Assembly (NCBI GenBank): GCA_965371245.1
Contig: CBDUXT010000175.1
Span: 1-5,177 of the forward strand
Length of the DNA: 5,177 nucleotides
Source of the DNA: CBDUXT01 sp965371245
Lineage (GTDB): Bacteria; Planctomycetota; Phycisphaerae; UBA1845
Direction: 5' to 3'
Shown: positions 1 to 5,177 of the stretch, piece by piece
How positions within the stretch are numbered: position 1 is the stretch's first letter
Layout of the letters: each line of letters opens with the position of its first letter
The notes under the pieces: model-generated
The model's database searches: none
What the model was told of the DNA's origin: nothing
Seen by the model: only the letters and a program-made list of their open reading frames with translations
Made by a program: the position numbers and the translations under genes

Positions 1-56
1 GGGGATGTTTCTGAAACAGCGCGACCGTTTTTGTCAGGTTATCGAGTTTCGATCGT

Positions 57-1019
57 TTAGACACCAATCGAATCCGGCCCCAGCGCATCGACCAGCTGTG
101 TCAGACCGAGCAGAGCCGGATTCGGGTGCACTACAACCCTGGTGGGGATCGCCGCCAAATAGTTGCGGAAGCGGCCCTTCGCCTCGAAACGTGTACGAAA
201 GCCTGACCGAACGAACTGGTCTATGATGCGTGGCACGATACCGCCGGCGATGTAGACGCCGCCCTTGGCACCAAGACTGAGCGCGAGGTCGCCCGCCACG
301 GTACCCAGCATGGCGCAGAACGTATCGAGCGCGCGGACGCTGGTCGGACAACTGCCCGCTAGCGCCGCTTGCGTGATCCCCTCAGGCGTCCGCTCCGGTA
401 CCTCGTCTCCCTCCAGTCTCGCGATCGCATGGTAGAGGTTGACTAATCCGGCACCGGAGAGCACGCGTTCGGCCGAGACGTGGCCAAACGGTGCCCGCAG
501 ATGGTCAATGAGGCGGCTCTCGTCGGCGTCGGCTGGCGCCATCGTGACGTGGCCACCCTCGGTCACGAGCACGGCGGTCCCATCGGCGCTCGGAATCAAC
601 CCCGCAACGCCGAGACCCGTGCCCGGCCCGATGACCGCCGCGGGCGCCGCGGGTACGGCCCGACCGCCGCCAACGCCCACCAGATCCTGTTCAGCGAGCG
701 CAGGGATGGCGTGTGCCTGGGCGGCAAAATCGTTGACGAGGGTGAACGCCTCGAACCCCAACATCGTTCGGAGATCGGCGGCAACAAAGCGCCAACGCCC
801 GTTGGTAAGCGTGGCGTGGCCGCCCTCGACCGGTCCCGCTACCGCAAGGATGGCCGTCTGAGGTTGTTCACCATTGGTGCCGGCGAGAACGTCCCGGATC
901 GCATCGACCGGCGCCGAAAAATCGGCAACGGCCCGATTAGTGACCGAGCCGAGTGTGTGGCCGTCGTAGAGCGCGAAACGGCCGTTCGTGCCGCCGATGT
1001 CGCCGAGCAAAGTCAGCAT
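57..1019 (-). CDS. glk: Glucokinase (Glk, bacterial group A type)
   Basis: This gene encodes an ATP-dependent glucokinase that converts free cytosolic glucose to glucose-6-phosphate. The 320-residue product is essentially the length of E. coli Glk. Visible motifs are the N-terminal phosphate-binding loop GDIGGTNGRFAL (residues 6-17), LVNDF (94-98) with D97 as the expected catalytic base, the glycine-rich GPGTGLGVAGL (131-141), EGGH (154-157), SAERVLSGAGLVNLY (182-196) in the sugar-binding region, and the second phosphate-loop element YIAGGI (256-261). No signal peptide or membrane segment is visible. The start is ATG, preceded by a purine-rich GGGGGA about 3 nt upstream, and the stop is TAA. 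It is the last gene of the block, 17 bp after otsA, so it is probably co-transcribed. Known for the family: glucose phosphorylation. Inferred: it salvages glucose released by the GH15 enzyme upstream in the same transcript. Confidence 0.94.
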   Translation of the reverse strand: MLTLLGDIGGTNGRFALYDGHTLGSVTNRAVADFSAPVDAIRDVLAGTNGEQPQTAILAVAGPVEGGHATLTNGRWRFVAADLRTMLGFEAFTLVNDFAAQAHAIPALAEQDLVGVGGGRAVPAAPAAVIGPGTGLGVAGLIPSADGTAVLVTEGGHVTMAPADADESRLIDHLRAPFGHVSAERVLSGAGLVNLYHAIARLEGDEVPERTPEGITQAALAGSCPTSVRALDTFCAMLGTVAGDLALSLGAKGGVYIAGGIVPRIIDQFVRSGFRTRFEAKGRFRNYLAAIPTRVVVHPNPALLGLTQLVDALGPDSIGV

Positions 1020-1036
1020 GGATCCCCCGGCACCGC

Positions 1037-2430
<1,394 letters not shown>

Positions 2431-2434
<4 letters not shown>

Positions 2435-4215
2435 AACGCCTCCTCCCAGGGCTTCGACAGACGCAGCGCAGAATTAATCAGGCCCACCATCGAATAGGTC
2501 TGGGGAAAGTTGCCCCAGAGCTGTTTGGTCTCGACGTCAAGATCTTCCGACAGCAGGCCCATGCGATTGCGGCACGTTAGCATGTTCTCGAACAGCTCGC
2601 GTGCCTCGTCCGCGCGTCCGATCTTGGCCAGCACGTCAATGTACCAGAACGTGCAAATGTTGAAGGAGGTTTCCGGCCGACCGATGTCGTCAGGTGCGTG
2701 ATATCGAAACAGGTAAGGGCCCCGCCGGAGCCGTTCCTCGATGACCTTGAGAGTACCTTCAAGCCGCAGGTCGTTGTTTGGCAAGAACCCGAACTCCCAA
2801 AGAAGCAGCAGACTCGCATCGACGTCCTGCCCGCCGAACGAGGCGACAAAGCTGCCGAGCTCCGAATTCCAGGCGCGCACCGCGATCTCGTCGCGGATAC
2901 GCTCGGCCTGGGCACCCCAGTACGGCGCCCGCTCCGTCAGGCCGAGCTGCAAAGCGATCTTGGCCAAGCGGTCACAGGCGACCCAGCACATGACGCTGGA
3001 AAAGGTGTGCACGCTTTGCCGTCCGCGTAGTTCCCAGAGGCCGGCGTCCTGTTGATCCCAACGTTTGACGGCGGTTTCGCCGAGGCGTTCTAGACGCTTG
3101 AACAGGGTAATGTCGCCGATGCGCGTCAGTCGGCGGTCGAAGAAGCTTTGCGTGCAAGCGAGGATGACGCTGCCATAGCCGTCATTCTGCACTTGCTTGT
3201 AAGCGTTATTGCCGACGCGGATCGGTCCCATGCCCTGGTAGCCGGAGAGCGAGTCGACCTCTCGCTCGTCGAGCGTGTCCTCGAGCGCGATGCCGAAGAC
3301 CGGTTGCAGCTCTTCGTTCTCCGTGCCGGTTATGATGTTCAGGATGTAACCGAGATAGCCCTCCATTGTACGCGTGACGCCCAGGCGGTTGAGCGCCTGG
3401 ACGACGAAATACGCGTCGCGCAGCCAGCAATAGCGGTAGTCCCAGTTGCGGCCCGAGTGCGGCGCCTCCGGGATCGAGGTCGTCATCGCAGCGATGATGG
3501 CGCCGGTCTCCTCGTAGTTGGACAGCTTGAGCGCAATCGCAGCCCGGATGACCGCTTCCTGCCATTCGAAGGGCAGCGACAGGTAACGGCACCACTCCCG
3601 CCAGTAGTTTTCGGTCTGCTTGTAGAAGCTGCGGCCTGCTTGCTCCGGCGGCTCGTGCAGCGTTTCGTCGGGCCCGAGGATAAGCGTAAACGGCCGCTCG
3701 AGAATGAATGGCACTTCCTCAGCAATGTATGTGATCGGCGCGTCGGTCGTCAGCCGAACCGTGAGGTCAGGCATAACAAATCGAATGTGATTCGAACCGC
3801 GCGTCATTTCCGGAACATGACGACCGTATTCGTAGGTCGGACGCAGGCGGATGCGGATGCGCGGTTGGCCGGCCCGCGGTCGGATATGGCGCACCAGCAT
3901 GGTGGGACGGAACGTGCGACCAAACTGCTTGAAACGTGGGGCGAAATCGGTGATTTCGACGGCGGCGCCGGATACGTCGTGCAGCATCGTCTTGACAATC
4001 GCAGTGTTGGCTTCGTAGGCCTGTTCCGACCAGGCGAAGTCCAACAGCTCGATATCATAGAAGCCGCTGTCTTCGTTCGAGTTCCCGTTCAGCAAGGAGC
4101 AGAACACCGGGTCGCCGTCGAAGCGCGGCATGCAGCACCAGATTATCTGCGCGCGCTCATCCATAAGCGCTCCGATGTTGCAGTTGCCGACTACGGCGAG
4201 ATCAAGGTTGCTCAC
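2431..4215 (-). CDS. Glycoside hydrolase family 15 protein, probable cytosolic trehalase
   Basis: The 594-residue product has the two-part architecture of GH15 trehalase/glucoamylase-like enzymes. An N-terminal beta-rich domain (about 1-200) opens with NCNIGALMDERAQIIWCC and PRFDGDPVF (30-38). An (alpha/alpha)6-barrel catalytic domain (about 215-590) follows. Visible motifs are RNWDYRYCWLRDA (256-268), GLWELRG (392-398) with E395 as likely general acid, and GLLSEDLD (553-560) with E557 as likely general base, followed by GNFPQTYSMVGLI (568-580). No signal peptide is seen, so it probably acts in the cytosol. The start is GTG, overlapping the otsB stop as GTGA, and its own stop overlaps the otsA start. 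Known for the family: inverting hydrolysis of alpha-glucosides, including trehalose in mycobacterial and some archaeal members. Inferred from context: the substrate is trehalose. Glucoamylase or glucodextranase activity, or action on trehalose-6-phosphate, cannot be excluded from sequence. Confidence 0.93.
2439..2447 (-). promoter_or_regulatory. Ribosome binding site of otsA, inside the GH15 3' end
   Basis: On the minus strand this reads GGGAGGAGG, followed by a 4-nt spacer (CGTT) and the TTG start of otsA. It fixes TTG at 2434 as the otsA start although the codon is not ATG. The same bases encode the Trp-Glu-Glu near the GH15 C-terminus, so the site lies inside the upstream gene and favours termination-reinitiation. 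Confidence 0.75.
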
Positions 4216-4970
4216 GCCACCCCCGCGCCCTTGTGTTCAAGATCTTCGGCGAGCCAGTTGAGCCATTCAATGACGGCCGTGACATTCGGCAAGCGAAAAC
4301 GGGCTACGGACTTGGCCCCGCCGCCGACCCTGATCGAGTGCCCGCCCAGATCGTTGACGATTTTATAGCCATCCTCGTCCGTTATGTCATCGCCGAGGAA
4401 GATCGGCATCCGACCAACGAAGGGTGGCTCTGCCATGAATGCCTTGATCGCGGTTCCCTTGTCGATGCCGCGCGGTCTGATCTCGAAGACCATCTTGCCG
4501 TCGAGGACCTGAAGATCAGGCCGTGCCGCCACCAGTCGCCGGACTTCCGCGCGCACCTTGGCTTTTACGGTCGGCGCCTGCCGATAGTGCACGGCGATGG
4601 CGTGAGTCTTGTCCTCGACGACCACGCCGGCTTGGGTTGTCGACAATGCCTCCAGGGCCTCCCTGATCTCATCCAAATCAACGGGTTTGCCTTCACTATG
4701 CATCGAGCCCCGGGCATCGCGACGCTCGATGCCATGCAGGCCCGCGGCCGGTAGATGCAGGGGTCCGAAAAGATAGTCGAGGTCGGCGATCGTCCGTCCG
4801 CTGACAAGCGCCAAGGCACCGCCAAGCAGCGGCCGGAGCTTTTCCAGGACGATCCTGAGCGAATCGCTGACTTCCACCGCGTCCGGCGTTCGGGCGATCT
4901 TGAGTACCGTCCCGTCGACATCGAGAAGCAGCGCCCAGTCCAGTCTGGCCGCGACGGAACACCCGCGCAA
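4212..4970 (-). CDS. otsB: Trehalose-6-phosphate phosphatase (HAD superfamily)
   Basis: OtsB dephosphorylates trehalose-6-phosphate to trehalose. The 252-residue product has the HAD phosphatase motifs in order: LLDVDGT (15-21) with D17 as likely nucleophile and D19 as likely acid/base; VSGRT (56-60); GLHG (77-80) and VEDK (118-121) in the cap/substrate region; FEIRP (162-166) with K171 shortly after; and the Mg-binding GDDITDED (193-200). The first canonical start in frame is TTG at 4970, and its upstream spacing shows no good ribosome site. The frame stays open upstream to a TAG near 5062, and a very strong Shine-Dalgarno sequence lies 6 nt before an in-frame ACG at 5012. The true N-terminus may therefore be 14 residues longer. 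otsB is first in the block, and its stop overlaps the GH15 GTG start by 4 bp. Function is secure; the start is not. Confidence 0.95.
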   Translation of the reverse strand: MRGCSVAARLDWALLLDVDGTVLKIARTPDAVEVSDSLRIVLEKLRPLLGGALALVSGRTIADLDYLFGPLHLPAAGLHGIERRDARGSMHSEGKPVDLDEIREALEALSTTQAGVVVEDKTHAIAVHYRQAPTVKAKVRAEVRRLVAARPDLQVLDGKMVFEIRPRGIDKGTAIKAFMAEPPFVGRMPIFLGDDITDEDGYKIVNDLGGHSIRVGGGAKSVARFRLPNVTAVIEWLNWLAEDLEHKGAGVA

Positions 4971-5016
4971 CGGTGTTCGCGGACCTAGCCGCTTATCGGG
5001 TCGTGTCGACGTTACC

Positions 5017-5024
5017 CACCTCCT
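5017..5024 (-). promoter_or_regulatory. Strong Shine-Dalgarno sequence upstream of otsB with no canonical start at normal spacing
   Basis: The minus strand reads AGGAGGTG here, a full complement to the usual CACCTCCT at the 16S rRNA 3' end. It is by far the best ribosome-binding sequence upstream of otsB, yet it lies about 48 nt before the TTG at 4970. After the AGGAGG core comes a 6-nt spacer (TGGGTA) and then ACG at 5012-5010, in frame with otsB. No ATG, GTG or TTG in the otsB frame lies between this site and 4970. Either otsB uses ACG, or the site acts in another way, such as a ribosome standby or leader element, or a base here is mutated or misread. Confidence 0.55.
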
Positions 5025-5077
5025 GCTCTGCGATGTCCTATTGTGCCGGAGCCACCAATCGATTACCTAGCGATCCC

Positions 5078-5089
5078 GTGCTCGAGCAC
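5078..5089. repeat. Perfect 12-bp palindrome upstream of otsB
   Basis: GTGCTCGAGCAC is its own reverse complement and does not extend further on either side. It lies about 54 bp upstream of the strong Shine-Dalgarno site, in the non-coding DNA ahead of the block. It could be an operator half-site pair for a dimeric regulator, or a short hairpin in the leader. I do not recognise it as the site of a known regulator, and short palindromes also arise by chance in GC-rich DNA. Confidence 0.3.
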
Positions 5090-5132
5090 TCTGCACCGAC
5101 GTTCGGCGGCCGTCGACAGCTGCGCTGCTATG

Positions 5133-5148
5133 CGTTCGCTGGCAAACG
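5133..5148. repeat. Imperfect inverted repeat upstream of otsB
   Basis: CGTTCGC-TG-GCAAACG has 7-bp arms with one mismatch around a 2-bp centre. A second small dyad, CTGG-T-CCAG, follows at 5152-5160. Size and symmetry resemble operators of LacI-type sugar regulators, but the centre is TG rather than the CG common in that family, and no regulator gene is present in the window. The operator reading is speculative. Confidence 0.22.
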
Positions 5149-5177
5149 GTACTGGTCCAGGCATCTATAAAGCAAGT

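Noticed and set aside
6..53. Two small dyads after glk (TGTTTC-T-GAAACA at 6-18; ATCGA-GTT-TCGAT at 41-53) as a terminator
   Set aside because: The stems are only 5-6 bp, AT-rich or short, and neither is followed by a T-run on the minus strand. An intrinsic terminator cannot be claimed; transcription may continue beyond the window.
3148..4368. 406-codon open frame on the plus strand opposite the GH15 gene and the otsB 3' end
   Set aside because: It runs antisense to two genes with complete family motifs, has no recognisable domain and is rich in Arg, Val, Ala and Asp, as expected from the complement of GC-rich codons. No suitable ribosome site or independent context supports it.
4993..5019. 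Possible leader peptide on the minus strand, GTG to TAA, 8 codons (MGNVDTTR)
   Set aside because: Its GTG overlaps the AGGAGGTG ribosome-binding sequence itself, so there is no spacer for initiation, and the peptide has no run of regulatory codons.
5164..5169. TATAGA on the minus strand as a possible -10 element
   Set aside because: It is only a partial match to TATAAT, and any -35 element would fall outside the window, so it cannot be supported.
4973..5170. 65-codon open frame on the plus strand in the upstream non-coding region
   Set aside because: It is short, has no recognisable motif or good ribosome site, and lies over the leader and probable promoter region of the minus-strand block.
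4971..5177. Alphaproteobacterial general-stress (EcfG-type, GGAAC...CGTT) promoter upstream of otsB
   Set aside because: Trehalose genes are often under this control, so I looked for it. No GGAAC element with a properly spaced CGTT is present on the minus strand in this region; the promoter may lie beyond the window.

Overview
This window is most likely from a GC-rich alphaproteobacterium, probably of the Rhizobiales/Hyphomicrobiales type. I base that on base composition, protein style and the otsB/GH15/otsA arrangement, which I recall from that group; no search was run. All four supported genes lie on the minus strand and read right to left as one compact block: otsB (trehalose-6-phosphate phosphatase), a glycoside hydrolase family 15 (GH15) gene, otsA (trehalose-6-phosphate synthase) and glk (glucokinase).

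Layout, in plus-strand coordinates. 1-56 is the short 3' flank of glk, with two small dyads and no convincing terminator. 57-1019 is glk. A 17-bp gap follows, then otsA at 1037-2434. The GH15 gene, 2431-4215, overlaps otsA by 4 bp. otsB, 4212-4970, overlaps the GH15 gene by 4 bp. 4971-5177 is upstream non-coding DNA. It holds an unusually good Shine-Dalgarno sequence with no canonical start codon at the right distance, plus several small palindromes that could be regulatory.

Together the genes suggest a closed trehalose circuit. OtsA joins a nucleotide-activated glucose (usually UDP-glucose) to glucose-6-phosphate, and OtsB removes the phosphate to give trehalose. The GH15 enzyme is probably a cytosolic trehalase that returns two glucoses, and Glk rephosphorylates these to glucose-6-phosphate. 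The trehalase assignment is an inference from family and context; GH15 also contains glucoamylases and glucodextranases.

No mobile elements, CRISPR arrays, tRNAs or rRNAs were seen. Nothing here amounts to an entirely new system. The points most worth checking are the co-transcribed synthesis, breakdown and salvage genes, and the otsB translation start.
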